Notes: generated by a model from the letters alone, not told the origin. Counted from the stretch's first letter, positions 15,129 to 23,906 are shown. The stretch: 37,367 bases of DNA from Mayfieldus profundus (GCA_038040325.1 JBBPIM010000020.1:1-37367), one strand, 5' to 3'. Translations and numbers: made by a program.

Positions 15129-15338
15129 ATGAACACGCAGAAGCATACGGTCCAGCTGACTAACGAGCAGATCGCCTTTCTGCGGGAGTCGCTTGATTAC
15201 TCCGCGAAGGCGTTCCGAGACGCGGACTACACCCCGCAGGGTCAGGAATGGGCTGCGGAACACCGCCGCGAACGGGAAGAGATGATCGCCGACATCCGCA
15301 CGGCTCTGGCGGAAAGCTCCCCCCCGAGGACGGGGTAG
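15129..15338 (+). CDS. Small hypothetical protein
   Basis: A 69-aa charged, helical protein (MNTQKHTVQLTNEQIAFLRE then SLDYSAKAFRDAD). GGAGGT lies 12 bases before ATG 15129, somewhat far. It is divergent from the ParB-like operon with about 100 bases between, so it could be its regulator or an antitoxin-sized protein. There is no recognised domain, and no toxin partner follows on the same strand. Confidence 0.5.
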   Translation: MNTQKHTVQLTNEQIAFLRESLDYSAKAFRDADYTPQGQEWAAEHRREREEMIADIRTALAESSPPRTG

Positions 15339-15549
15339 GACCCGACTCGATGTTGGGGAAGCACCGAGGCACGGATCGCTAGCATCAGGAATGCGGTCGG
15401 CACGGACGTTTAGCCTAGAGCGCCATTGACTGCCTGTAGTTCGCCACAGCTAGCGCCGACACAAGAACCGGCCCACCCTGCCAGGCGGCGGCCTGCCGAC
15501 AGGGGGAAGGGTGTAGCCTTCGCCGGTCGAATCCCAGGAGGGAAGCGAA

Positions 15550-15771
15550 ATGCCAATCAAGATAAAGCTGGTCGACGGAGAAACACTGCTGGTCGATGTC
15601 GATATCGGCGAGTGGAACAAGGCATTTCAGCGCGCCTTTGAGCGGGATGCGATGCTTGAGATCGAGGATTCCGAGGGCGGAATTCTCGGGATCAACCCCC
15701 ACCAGGTTCTTTACCTGGAGGAAGCTTCCGAGGAGGACTCTGAAGAGCTTCGGGAACCCGCCGCGCTTTAG
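15550..15771 (+). CDS. Small acidic hypothetical protein
   Basis: A 73-aa protein with GGAGG 8 bases before ATG 15550. The pattern is beta-rich at first (IKIKLVDGETLLVDVDI), then a helix (EWNKAFQRAFE), then strands (MLEIEDSEGGILGINPHQVL) and an acidic tail. The shape resembles small DUF3107- or FlbD-like single-domain proteins, but I cannot assign it. The 210 bases before it hold no gene that I can support. Confidence 0.6.
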   Translation: MPIKIKLVDGETLLVDVDIGEWNKAFQRAFERDAMLEIEDSEGGILGINPHQVLYLEEASEEDSEELREPAAL

Positions 15772-16024
15772 CTTGTACGCGCGACGGTGCCGCGCGAAAC
15801 GGGCTGGCAAACTTGCCGCCGATTCTCACTGACCCGGCGCTGAATCCGAAGTAGCCCTCCATCCGGGGCGAAAGCCCCGCGAAGATCGCTCCGGCGACGG
15901 CAAGGATTGCCACGACCGGCCATCTGTGGCTGTAGGCCAGATAGCCCGCGATCACGATGCACGCGACCGCGACACCGTCTGACCGGAGTATTGGTCCCCA
16001 GAGGCGGTTTGGGTCGTCATTCAT
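15692..16024 (-). CDS. Small membrane protein
   Basis: About 110 aa from ATG 16024. Two hydrophobic segments lie near the N-terminus (GVAVACIVIAGYLAYS and WPVVAILAVAGAIFAGL), then a Gly-rich loop and a basic, Pro-rich tail. The tail overlaps the 3' end of the convergent small gene by about 80 bases, so the true C-terminus is less certain than the membrane part. No ribosome site is visible. Just upstream are three regularly spaced palindromes (16038-16065). Function unknown. Confidence 0.4.
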   Translation of the reverse strand: MNDDPNRLWGPILRSDGVAVACIVIAGYLAYSHRWPVVAILAVAGAIFAGLSPRMEGYFGFSAGSVRIGGKFASPFRAAPSRVQAKARRVPEALQSPPRKLPPGKEPGGG

Positions 16025-16037
16025 CGAGCAGCACGCT

Positions 16038-16065
16038 AGCGCGCTCAAGCGCGCTCAAGCGCGCT
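16038..16065. repeat. Three AGCGCGCT palindromes at 10-bp spacing
   Basis: AGCGCGCT occurs at 16038-16045, 16048-16055 and 16058-16065, separated by CA in both gaps, giving a direct repeat with the 10-bp period of one helical turn. It is flanked by GCTAGC on the left and CTAGC on the right. It lies right before the start of the small membrane protein gene, so an operator is likely; an iteron-like site is possible. Confidence 0.6.
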
Positions 16066-16184
16066 CTAGCTCACTTTGTCAGCTTTTCCCTGCTATTTCG
16101 CCCAAGCCCGACTGGATTTAGGGCAGGGTTTCAGCCTGCATCGAGCGTGGGGTAAACCTGTCCCGAATCCGGGGTACCGCGCCG

Positions 16185-17297
16185 CTAACCTAGAAAGGAA
16201 TCTGCATGAGAACTGACAATCCGAGTTTCGCTAGTCCCTCCTAGGCAATGTCCGAGATCAACGCGGACAGCGACCCGAGGAACCTTGTCGCTGTCAGCCT
16301 GGCCACTTTCGTCCTCGAGCTCGGTACGAAGCAATCCCGGAAACCAAAGGGGCTCGCTGCCAAGTTCAGGCGGCAGATCGTGAGCCAGCGGACTCTGGGC
16401 CAGTACTTGACCCAACCACTTGGCCTCAAATAGCGTCACTTTTTCGCCAACATCGATGCGCGGCGGCCAACTTCGGGCATGCATCGGGGCCAAGCCGTAT
16501 GCCAGCCAGACAATGAGTTCGCCTTCTCTAGGTAGCTCGGCAACGGCCTGCTCCGTCAGTTCCAAGCGCTCGTTGGGAGTTGCACCAGCCTCATCGAGCA
16601 CAGCCGTGTCCTGAGGCTCTTCGCCACGAGCGTGCCGGACGGCATCTCCGTCGTCACTCAAAATCGCCGTTAGGTAGCTCTTCAGAGATTTTTCGGCGTG
16701 GCCTTGGAAACGAGCTAGAGCGAAAAAACGTCTACTGAGAGTTCGTTGCTCGACGGCATCTGAACTCTCGACCATGTCCTGCCAGCTAGCTCGGAGTGCA
16801 GCGGGCTGGAGCAAGGCAGCGCGAATCTCCTGACCTAGGCGCTCGATGCGTCGGCGCAGAGAAATGTCTGGCGGCGAGTCGCCTAGTTCTTTGACCAATC
16901 GCCGGCATGCCTTGATCTCGTCGGCAGCAGCTGGGCAGGCGACCCCAAAGTGCGCTTGCAGTGCGGGGCTCGATTCATCTATCGCAGCTGCCAGGTCTGC
17001 GAGCAATGAATGCCAGTGGCCAGCTTGGCCGCGCTGCCACTGGCGATCGTCGACCAGCCAATCCTCGAGCTTCTCGAGCAGCGTTGGAATGGGTACCGCA
17101 GCCCTGAACGGCGCGTTCTCTGGACGTTGCAACGCTTCTCGAATCTGGGCTAGGTCTGTCTCCGATACCTGGGCGATTGGCTCAGGATCGCAGCCGGGCA
17201 ACTCGGCAGGAAAGACCTTGTGTGGATGCAGCGTGCGAGAGCCGGGCCCGCAGGCGTTAGGTGTCGCTAACCGAATACCCCTTTTTGAGCTCAACAC
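16185..17297 (-). CDS. Hypothetical protein
   Basis: About 370 aa from GTG 17297; the frame is open to 17351 and the start is uncertain. A TTG further in (within PAELPGCD) is an alternative. The protein is soluble and mixed: helical to about 260 (LLEKLEDWLVDD; ISLRRRIERLGQEIRAALL; TLSRRFFALARFQGHAEKSL), then a more beta-like C-terminal part (GELIVWLAYGLAPMHARSW; VAVRVDLGHCLGG). I recognise no catalytic motif. It follows and overlaps the 236-aa gene by about 40 bases, so the two are probably co-translated. It could be the effector or partner of that protein. Confidence 0.5.
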   Translation of the reverse strand: MLSSKRGIRLATPNACGPGSRTLHPHKVFPAELPGCDPEPIAQVSETDLAQIREALQRPENAPFRAAVPIPTLLEKLEDWLVDDRQWQRGQAGHWHSLLADLAAAIDESSPALQAHFGVACPAAADEIKACRRLVKELGDSPPDISLRRRIERLGQEIRAALLQPAALRASWQDMVESSDAVEQRTLSRRFFALARFQGHAEKSLKSYLTAILSDDGDAVRHARGEEPQDTAVLDEAGATPNERLELTEQAVAELPREGELIVWLAYGLAPMHARSWPPRIDVGEKVTLFEAKWLGQVLAQSPLAHDLPPELGSEPLWFPGLLRTELEDESGQADSDKVPRVAVRVDLGHCLGGTSETRIVSSHADSFLG

Positions 17298-17967
17298 GGT
17301 GGTGTTGTTCGACCAACTCTCGTTCCGACATATGCGACTTGATGAGTACACGCTCGATGAGGTCCAAGTTGCTACGAAGCACCGTGAGCGCGTCGAGCAT
17401 CTTCCGCTGGTAGCGGGGGGCGATTTTGGTCAGCCATTCCTCAACTTCGTCTCTGCGACCGCTCACCGGACTCCAGATGTTCGCAAGGGCTGAGGCGGTT
17501 TCATTGAGGCGTTCGCCCAGCAACAGCAACTCCAACTGCTCGCCGGTGGGCCTTCTGCGCACCCCCGGCGGTGGAGGCGCGATCTCAGTGACCATCATCT
17601 CGAGCTGCTGGGCCGTCACGGTCTTCCAGGTATCTGTTTCAAGCGCAGCCTGAGCGACACGGAGCATTGCCACCTTGCTCCTACGCATGACTGACCACAG
17701 GACCCGGGCCTGCGACTCCTTGAGGTCTTCGGTATCCAGTTGGATATCGCGGAGGGCGCGCTGAACTTTCGCTGCGTGTAAAACGCGGTATGCGTGAGCG
17801 TGCTCCCAGCCGAACTCCGCGGCGCAGTAATCGTCCCAGGCCGTATAGCCGAGGGCTTCGTGGGCATTGCCTTCATATAGCCGCAGCAGCCTTGGCCAAA
17901 GGGCGGCGGCATCACGGCGGGTCTCGGCGGTCAGCCTCTCTGCTTCTTCGCGCGAAAGCCGCATCAT
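17257..17967 (-). CDS. Hypothetical DNA-associated accessory protein
   Basis: A 236-aa protein. Its N-terminal region (LWPRLLRLYEGNAHEALGYT, then AWDDYCAAEFGWEHAHAYRV, about 24-63) resembles the helical LGY-x-S/T-W-x-x-Y block seen in ParB-related and phage/plasmid proteins, followed by KESQARVLWSVMRR. The middle is Pro/Arg-rich (EIAPPPPGVRRRP), and the C-terminal half (about 145-236) is helical with GERLNETASALANIW. The ATGATG start overlaps the TGA of the tiny basic ORF upstream. It is probably a DNA-binding accessory gene of the integrated element; nothing catalytic is seen. Confidence 0.6.
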   Translation of the reverse strand: MMRLSREEAERLTAETRRDAAALWPRLLRLYEGNAHEALGYTAWDDYCAAEFGWEHAHAYRVLHAAKVQRALRDIQLDTEDLKESQARVLWSVMRRSKVAMLRVAQAALETDTWKTVTAQQLEMMVTEIAPPPPGVRRRPTGEQLELLLLGERLNETASALANIWSPVSGRRDEVEEWLTKIAPRYQRKMLDALTVLRSNLDLIERVLIKSHMSERELVEQHHRVELKKGYSVSDT

Positions 17968-18077
17968 CTACGGCTCCGCGACCGGCGGAGAAGGGCGGCA
18001 ACTTGCTGCTCGGCTGCATTCCGCTTCTTCTGATTCTTTCTCTTCATTCGCTTTCTCTTTCGGGTTCGGTAGGACAT
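17964..18077 (-). CDS. Tiny basic peptide, coupled to the next gene
   Basis: A 37-aa ORF (MSYRTRKRKRMKRKNQKKRN then AAEQQVAALLRRSRSRR). Its TGA overlaps the start of the 236-aa gene as ATGA, which suggests translational coupling. GGAG is present but only 2 bases from the ATG, too close to be ideal. The Arg/Lys-rich head could bind nucleic acid, or the ORF could be a leader that only controls the downstream gene. A longer reading from 18239 is GC-rich and unlike protein. Confidence 0.35.
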   Translation of the reverse strand: MSYRTRKRKRMKRKNQKKRNAAEQQVAALLRRSRSRR

Positions 18078-18567
18078 GGCTCCTTGATGGCTTCTGTTCC
18101 CCGCCCGAGCGGGAGGGTGGTTTGAGAGGGCTATTGCCTGCTGCTGGCCTCGGCTTCTCCGATCCCCGCGAGGGCTCCCCGGCCTGGCGCCTTCGCCCAC
18201 GGCTTCACCCGTTCCGCTGGCCGTCCCATCCGGCTCCACCCCCGGCGGTCCTCACACCGAGAAGATCTTGCTGTTCCCCTTAGAGCCCGCGCCGCTTTCG
18301 CGACCCACCGTCAGTCGGCGTCGGCCGGGCAGCAGGTTGTGGGGCCGGGCTACCGACCGTCCGCACGCTAGGCTCGCCGTACCTCCTTCGAGGAGACACA
18401 GGTGTCACCCGAGGCCCGCCCGAGATCGGCGGGCTTCGGTTCATCCGGGGTAACGGAAAACGCGGGAAGGGCGATTTGCCCTGAACGGAAAGAACGCGAC
18501 TCCTGGGAGCCTTGGCACTCTGATTTGGGGCCCAGCGCTTGCAATCAATCTGACCCCGTAACCAATG
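18078..18567. other. Gene-free junction between island and polysaccharide locus
   Basis: About 490 bases in which I find no gene, tRNA or repeat array. There is a small hairpin, GCCCGCC/GGCGGGC around CGAGAT near 18415-18434, followed by TTCGG. GC is higher from about 18100 onward, so the right border of the island probably lies near 18050-18150. Possible reading frames here are arginine/proline-rich noise. Confidence 0.5.
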
Positions 18568-18652
18568 CCCTCCACTCCCATCACCGCCGCATGACCTCTG
18601 GGGGGAGCGATCGCGATGAGCACCTGCGTCGTCACCGGGGGGAGCCGGCTTC
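18568..18652 (+). repeat. Degenerate copy of the uxs promoter and gene start
   Basis: These 85 bases match 21128-21212 with scattered differences, including the shared ATGACCTC, the block GATGAGCACCTG, GTCGTCACCGGGGG and GCCGGCTTCC. In this copy one extra base after the glycine codons shifts the frame (MSTCVVTGGSRLPSER instead of MSTCVVTGGAGFLGS), and homology ends right after. It is a truncated relic of the epimerase gene start or a recombination scar. Confidence 0.75.
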
Positions 18653-18687
18653 CGTCGGAGAGATCTGGCCGGCACCGATCCGCGATC

Positions 18688-18693
18688 TAGGAT
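18688..18693 (+). promoter_or_regulatory. Putative -10 box (TAGGAT) of the membrane protein gene
   Basis: TAGGAT lies 8 bases before ATG 18702. It has the leaderless arrangement seen at other genes in this window and helps to choose that start. Confidence 0.35.
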
Positions 18694-18701
18694 CCTTGGC
18701 C

Positions 18702-21074
18702 ATGGCTGAGGTCCGGCAACCGGAAACGCTGTCCCGGGACCGCGGGAAGCCGCCGCCCCCTTGGGCCAAGCCGAGCCTTCCGCACGACGGCGCTGGCGCC
18801 GAAGCTCACGCAGGGGGGCTGGTCTCCGCGCTCGCGCTGGTGGTCACGGTCTCCGCCGGCGCGTTCGCGATCGCATCGGCGTTGCTCCAGATCGCCGTAG
18901 GCCGCACCGAGGGCGCCGAGACCGCACTGTTCCTGCTCGCTTTTGGCGTTCTCTTGCCGGTCAGCCTGGCCGGGTTGCGTCTGCTCGCACGCGGCGGAGC
19001 CGGACGGCTCGGCCCCGACGTTCTCCCTGCCGTCGCGCTGGCTTCCGCGTTTGGCCTGGTGGTTGCGCTCGGAGCGGCACGCGGGTGGGAGGCGCTCGCG
19101 AACCGGTCAGGGGGACCGGGACTTCTCCTGGCGCTCATGGCTGGCTGGATCCTCGCCACGGTGCTCGCGAGCCGCGAGCCGCTTCTCGGCGCGCTCCGTG
19201 CCCGCGCGTCTTGGCTCTGGAGCCCCGCGGGAGCCTGGGCGCCGGTCGCCGCCGCGCCCCTGGTGATCGTGATCTTCTTCACTGCGTCGCTGCCCGGCGC
19301 AGGGTCGGTGCTGCTGTCGCTTCTGATCGGCGCCTGCCTGTTCGGCCTGCACATGCTGCTGCGTTCAACGGGCCTGGGTCGCCGGGCCGTCCTGGTGGTT
19401 GACGCGCTCGCCTTGGCGCTGATCCTGCTGACGGTCAGCGACGTCTGGGTGTACACGACCTACTCCGCCACCCAACCCAACCCCGAGCTGGGAGGCGGTG
19501 CGCTCCCGGGCTGGCTCGCGCAACATCACAACGCCTTCCTCGGACCGGTGAACGACGTGCTGCACGGCCGGGCCATGCTCGTGGACACCTCCTCCCTGTA
19601 CGGCGTCGGGAACATGTACGCGCTTGCGGCCGTGTTCTCGGTCGTCCCGATCGGCTACGGCACCTTTGGCCTGCTCGTGGCGGGGACCTTCGCCATCCTC
19701 TACGGGCTCGCCTACGTGATCCTGCGCCTTGCCGGCACCTCTCCGCTGCTCGCCGCCGCGGCGCTGGCGGGGGCGGTGATCAGCTCGATCTTCTATCGGA
19801 TCGGGGCCTCCTCCACCTGGCCGAGCATCGGGCCGCAGCGCTGGTGGTTCTCCTTCGTGCTGATCCTGCTCGCCGTCCTCGCTGCCCGGCATTCGGCTCG
19901 AGCGCGGCCGTTGGGCATCGCGATGGTCGCGCTCGTTGCCCTGTCGTCGATCTGGAGCTTTGAAGCTTTCGTGTACTGCACGGCGACGTTCGCCGCGATT
20001 GTCGGCTACGACGCCCTGGTCCAGCCTTCGAAGGACGGCTTCATCACCAGCATGGCTCGCCCGCTCGGCTTGGCGGCCGCAGCGGTAGTTGCGGCCCAGT
20101 CAGCGTTCGCGCTGGCGACCGTCGCGGTCGCCGGCGAGCTTCCGCACTGGGGGACCTACATCGCCTTCCTGCGCGAGTTCTCCACGGGCCCGCAAGACAG
20201 TTTCCGTGCCCCCGACTGGTGGCCGGGGCTTCTCTTCGCGGGGTTCTTCTACGTCTCCGCGGTGTCGCTCGCGGCCCTGCTGCGATACCGGCATACGTTC
20301 GAGGTCCGCAACCGCGCGGCCATGGTCGCGATGGTCAGCCTCACGGCCTTCGGGATCGTCACGTTCACCTACGCCTCGCGGTTCTCGGTAAACGACGCCG
20401 TCCATCACCTGGACCTGTCCGCGTTCATGCTTGGGGCGCTCTGGATCCACCTGGCGCACCAGAGCGGTGCCGCGGTGCCGCGGGTCGTTCGGGCGGGCGC
20501 GGCAGCGATGGGTTTCTGGCTGGTGGGCTGGTTCGTCGTTCTGGGCTGGGACCACCTGACCAAGAAGGTGGACCACACACCTCTGGTCCAACTGCTGCCG
20601 GGACATGAGCCATACATCGTTCAGGACCTGCGGCACACCTGGAGCAGCCCTCCGATCGACCCCCGCTCGGTGCAAGCCGATCGCCTCCTCGACCGTTTCT
20701 GGCCGGGTCAGTCGAGGGCGCTCGTGCTGATCAACCCCGAGCTCAGCGTGGAGGCCCTCGTCCGCAGCGACCGGATCAACCTCCTTCCCGTCTCCGACGT
20801 CTTCGTCGAGGACTTCATCCGCGAGGAGACGGCCGATCGGGTCGTGCCGGCGATCGAGCGCATCAGGCCGGGAACGCTGATGCTCACGGAGCGCTTCTAC
20901 CTCACACCCGGCGCCCGCCGCGACTACCTGGCCGCGAATCAGCCGATGCTGCCCCTGGAACGGGTGATGATCAGGCACATCAGGCAGCGATTTCGCCTCA
21001 AGCCCATCCTCACCACGCCAAGCGAGCTGATGGTGGTGCGGCTGGTGCCGCGCGAGGCCGGTCAGCGCGCCTAA
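18702..21074 (+). CDS. Large polytopic membrane protein of the polysaccharide locus
   Basis: A 790-aa protein with about 14-16 hydrophobic segments from residue 40 to about 620, then a soluble C-terminal domain of about 170 residues (HEPYIVQDLRHTWSSPPIDP; SRALVLINPELSVEALVRSD; ending LMVVRLVPREAGQRA). A long loop near 260-300 carries the non-membrane motif VDTSSLYGVGNMYALAAVFS, of the kind found in extracytoplasmic loops of polyprenyl-phosphate-sugar-dependent transferases. That suggests a GT-C-like role, but no catalytic Asp pair is obvious, so the function is inferred. The start ATG 18702 has TAGGAT 8 bases before it. Upstream in-frame ATG 18591 lies inside the degenerate uxs copy and gives an implausible basic leader. 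It is followed after 102 bases by uxs. Confidence 0.65.
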   Translation: MAEVRQPETLSRDRGKPPPPWAKPSLPHDGAGAEAHAGGLVSALALVVTVSAGAFAIASALLQIAVGRTEGAETALFLLAFGVLLPVSLAGLRLLARGGAGRLGPDVLPAVALASAFGLVVALGAARGWEALANRSGGPGLLLALMAGWILATVLASREPLLGALRARASWLWSPAGAWAPVAAAPLVIVIFFTASLPGAGSVLLSLLIGACLFGLHMLLRSTGLGRRAVLVVDALALALILLTVSDVWVYTTYSATQPNPELGGGALPGWLAQHHNAFLGPVNDVLHGRAMLVDTSSLYGVGNMYALAAVFSVVPIGYGTFGLLVAGTFAILYGLAYVILRLAGTSPLLAAAALAGAVISSIFYRIGASSTWPSIGPQRWWFSFVLILLAVLAARHSARARPLGIAMVALVALSSIWSFEAFVYCTATFAAIVGYDALVQPSKDGFITSMARPLGLAAAAVVAAQSAFALATVAVAGELPHWGTYIAFLREFSTGPQDSFRAPDWWPGLLFAGFFYVSAVSLAALLRYRHTFEVRNRAAMVAMVSLTAFGIVTFTYASRFSVNDAVHHLDLSAFMLGALWIHLAHQSGAAVPRVVRAGAAAMGFWLVGWFVVLGWDHLTKKVDHTPLVQLLPGHEPYIVQDLRHTWSSPPIDPRSVQADRLLDRFWPGQSRALVLINPELSVEALVRSDRINLLPVSDVFVEDFIREETADRVVPAIERIRPGTLMLTERFYLTPGARRDYLAANQPMLPLERVMIRHIRQRFRLKPILTTPSELMVVRLVPREAGQRA

Positions 21075-21135
21075 CCCGGTTGCGATCGAAATTGCGCTGC
21101 GGCACATCCCGACCGCCGCCGGTTCGCCCCTCGAC

Positions 21136-21176
21136 TACCATCACCGCGCCATGACCTCGCGTGGGGACAGCGCCCG

Positions 21177-21180
<4 letters not shown>
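21136..21180 (+). promoter_or_regulatory. Leader of uxs: -10 box plus 9-codon mini-ORF
   Basis: TACCAT (21136-21141) precedes ATG 21151 by 9 bases. The ORF from 21151 encodes MTSRGDSAR, and its TGA (21178-21180) overlaps the uxs ATG (21177) as ATGA. If the transcript begins at 21151 it is leaderless, and uxs would be translated by coupling to this peptide; a GGGGA in the mini-ORF could act as the uxs ribosome site. Confidence 0.4.
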
Positions 21181-22124
<944 letters not shown>

Positions 22125-22128
22125 CCAC

Positions 22129-22863
22129 TTGGCCGACGGGGCCGGCGACAGCGCGACGGCGGTGCCGGAGCTCTCGGCGATCGTCCTCTCCTATCGCGCC
22201 GGGGAGGCGATCCGGCGCGTGATCGATCCTCTGCATGAGGACCTGGAGCGCTCCGGCGTCACCTACGAGCTGGTGCTGGTGGCCAACTACGCCGAGGGCC
22301 GTGACGACGACACCCCGGACGTGGTGCGCCGCTTCGCCGCCGACCACCCCAACGTTGTCGTCGTCGCCGAGCCCAAGCAGGGGGCGATGGGGTGGGACAT
22401 GCGCTCGGGCTTCGCCGCCGCGAGCGGCAACTACATGGTGGTGATCGACGGCGACGAGCAGAACCCGGTCGAGGACGTGGTGCGGATGTACCGGCAGATG
22501 AAGCAGACCGACGCCGACGTGATGAAGGGGCGCCGCATCGCCCGCTTCGACGGCGTCACTCGGCGCATGCAGAGCCAGGGCTACAACGTGCTTTTCCGGC
22601 TCGTCTATCGCACCCGCGGGCTGTGGGACATAAACGGCAAGCCGAAGGGCATCACCCGCGCAGCCTACGAGCGCATGGACCTCAGCTCCGACGACTGGTT
22701 CGCCGACTCGGAGATCGTGATCCAGGCCTGGCGCCAGAAGATGGCGATCGTGGAGATGCCGGTGGTCTTCCTCGCCAACCGCGAGCGCGACTCGCTGGTC
22801 GACTTCGGCGACGTATTCGAGTTCGTCGGCAACGTCTTCCGCCACCTGGGAAGGCGTGGCTGA
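22129..22863 (+). CDS. Family 2 glycosyltransferase (dolichol-phosphate-mannose synthase-like)
   Basis: A 244-aa GT-A fold enzyme with strand ELSAIVLSYRAGEAIRRVID (14-33), then VAEPKQGAMGWDMRSGF, and the metal/nucleotide motif IDGDEQNP (D107, D109). The C-terminal part (DWFADSEIVIQAWRQKMAIV) has the acceptor-side D-x-D/E pattern. There are no membrane segments, unlike three-domain DPM synthases. It probably moves a nucleotide sugar to a lipid carrier or glycan. The start TTG 22129 lies 4 bases after the uxs stop; no strong ribosome site is visible, so coupling is likely, and GTG within ATAVPEL is an alternative. It overlaps the next gene by 8 bases. Confidence 0.82.
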   Translation: MADGAGDSATAVPELSAIVLSYRAGEAIRRVIDPLHEDLERSGVTYELVLVANYAEGRDDDTPDVVRRFAADHPNVVVVAEPKQGAMGWDMRSGFAAASGNYMVVIDGDEQNPVEDVVRMYRQMKQTDADVMKGRRIARFDGVTRRMQSQGYNVLFRLVYRTRGLWDINGKPKGITRAAYERMDLSSDDWFADSEIVIQAWRQKMAIVEMPVVFLANRERDSLVDFGDVFEFVGNVFRHLGRRG

Positions 22864-23737
22864 CGACCGCGGGACGGTCCTCGTCAGCGGCGCAGCCGGC
22901 GGGCTCGGGCGCCGGCTGATCCCGCTTCTGCGCGAGCGCGGCTGGAGGGTGCGGACGCTGGTCCACCACCGCGAGGTCCCCGAGGCCGACGAGTCGCGCC
23001 CCGGCGACCTTGGCGACGGCGCCTCGCTGGCGCAGGCGGCGCAGGGCGCGGCCGCGGTTGTGCACCTGGCCGCACTGACCCACGCCCGCCGCGTCCGCGA
23101 CTACCAGCGCGTGAATGTGGAGGGCACCGCCAACCTGCTGGCGGCAGTCCGCGAGGCCAGTGCCGGGCGCTTCCTGTTCGTCTCCACCCGCGCGGTCTCG
23201 CCGGATGGCGGCGGCTACAGCCGCTCCAAGGCGCGCGCCGAGGAGCTGGTCAAAGAGACAGGTGGCGACTTCGTGATCGTGCGGCTGCCGGAGGTCTACG
23301 GCGCCGGCGGCGCCGAGGGAGTGGACGAGATCGTGGCGCGAGCCCGGCGCGGGGCGGCGATCCGGCTGGTCGGCAGCGGCTCCGACCAGCTCTGCCCGGT
23401 TCACGTCGACGACGCACTGGAGGCGCTGGCGGCGGCGCTCGACTCCCCAGCGGCCGCGGGGCGTACCTACACCCTGGCGGGCCAGTGCTTCAGCGCCCGC
23501 GAGGTTGCGGAGATCTGCGTGCGCAGCTTCGGATCGGACAGCCGCATCGTCGGGGTGCCGGTCCCGGCCGTCGCCGCGGCCTCGCTGCTGGCCCGCGTGC
23601 TGCCCGTAGGGCTGTACCCCGACCAGCTCGACCGCCTGCGGGCGGAAAAGCCGCCGCTCTCGCCCGAGGCGGGGCCGGACCTCGGCTTTGCGCCGCGGCC
23701 CCTGGCCGAGGGGCTGGCCGCACTCGGCGGCGGCTGA
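22856..23737 (+). CDS. NAD(P)-dependent SDR, sugar epimerase/dehydratase-like
   Basis: A 293-aa extended-type SDR. The nucleotide motif is SGAAGGLGRR (11-20), then VVHLAALTHARR, FLFVSTRAVSPDGGGYSRSK with Tyr121 and Lys125 as the catalytic pair, and PEVYGAGGAEGVD. The substrate half is short and Ala/Leu-rich. It could be a nucleotide-sugar epimerase or 4-ketoreductase acting on lipid- or nucleotide-linked sugar; the sequence does not settle which. The start GTG 22856 has GGGAAGG just before it and overlaps the GT2 gene, so uxs, the GT2 gene and this gene form one operon. Confidence 0.8.
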   Translation: MADDRGTVLVSGAAGGLGRRLIPLLRERGWRVRTLVHHREVPEADESRPGDLGDGASLAQAAQGAAAVVHLAALTHARRVRDYQRVNVEGTANLLAAVREASAGRFLFVSTRAVSPDGGGYSRSKARAEELVKETGGDFVIVRLPEVYGAGGAEGVDEIVARARRGAAIRLVGSGSDQLCPVHVDDALEALAAALDSPAAAGRTYTLAGQCFSAREVAEICVRSFGSDSRIVGVPVPAVAAASLLARVLPVGLYPDQLDRLRAEKPPLSPEAGPDLGFAPRPLAEGLAALGGG

Positions 23738-23906
23738 ACCCCCGCCGGCCCCGCTTGGAGTCTCACAGGCTCTTTACACTGCGCCGCTCAGGTTGCGGGC
23801 ATGTCGAATGGGTAGTTCCGTCCAGAGAGCGCGCCTGCGGCCGCGTTTTCGTGTTGTGAGATTCAGGCGCCCCGCCCCTTCTGACCTACAGTTAAGGGGC
23901 CCGCCG
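23738..23906 (+). promoter_or_regulatory. Intergenic region with candidate promoter for the sugar transferase
   Basis: About 170 bases without a gene. TACAGT (23887-23892) could be a -10 box, with AAGGGG close behind as ribosome site for GTG 23907. TTGTGA (23854-23859) is too far away to serve as its -35. Confidence 0.3.

Larger units (their letters stand above)
6190..18100. mobile_element. Genomic island (borders approximate)
   Basis: Between the terminator near 6190 and the polysaccharide locus the base composition is visibly poorer in GC and codons more often end in A/T. The content is accessory: serine recombinase remnant, restriction-modification, HEPN-like gene, IS transposase, ParB-like gene and orphan small genes. 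Nearly all genes are on the minus strand. No tRNA and no clear flanking direct repeat was found, so the attachment sites are unresolved. The only shared string noticed at both sides is the 9-mer CGGAAAACG (near 6230 and 18454), too short to trust. Confidence 0.6.

Noticed and set aside
15500..15560. GGTCGAATCCC as part of a tRNA T-arm
   Set aside because: No acceptor stem, anticodon arm or D-arm can be drawn around it. No tRNA was found anywhere in the window.
15129..15771. The two small plus-strand genes as a toxin-antitoxin pair
   Set aside because: They are 210 bases apart, have separate ribosome sites, and neither resembles a known toxin fold.
17964..18239. A 91-aa reading of the basic peptide ORF
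   Set aside because: The first 54 codons are Gly/Arg/Pro-rich with no start signal. Only the last 37 codons look like a defined peptide.
6230..18461. CGGAAAACG at both island sides as an attachment core
   Set aside because: Nine bases of identity without flanking similarity is not convincing in an island of 12 kb.
23688..23906. Longer start for the sugar-1-phosphate transferase
   Set aside because: The extra residues are Arg/Pro-rich and overlap the SDR gene. GTG 23907 has a ribosome site and gives the usual family length.
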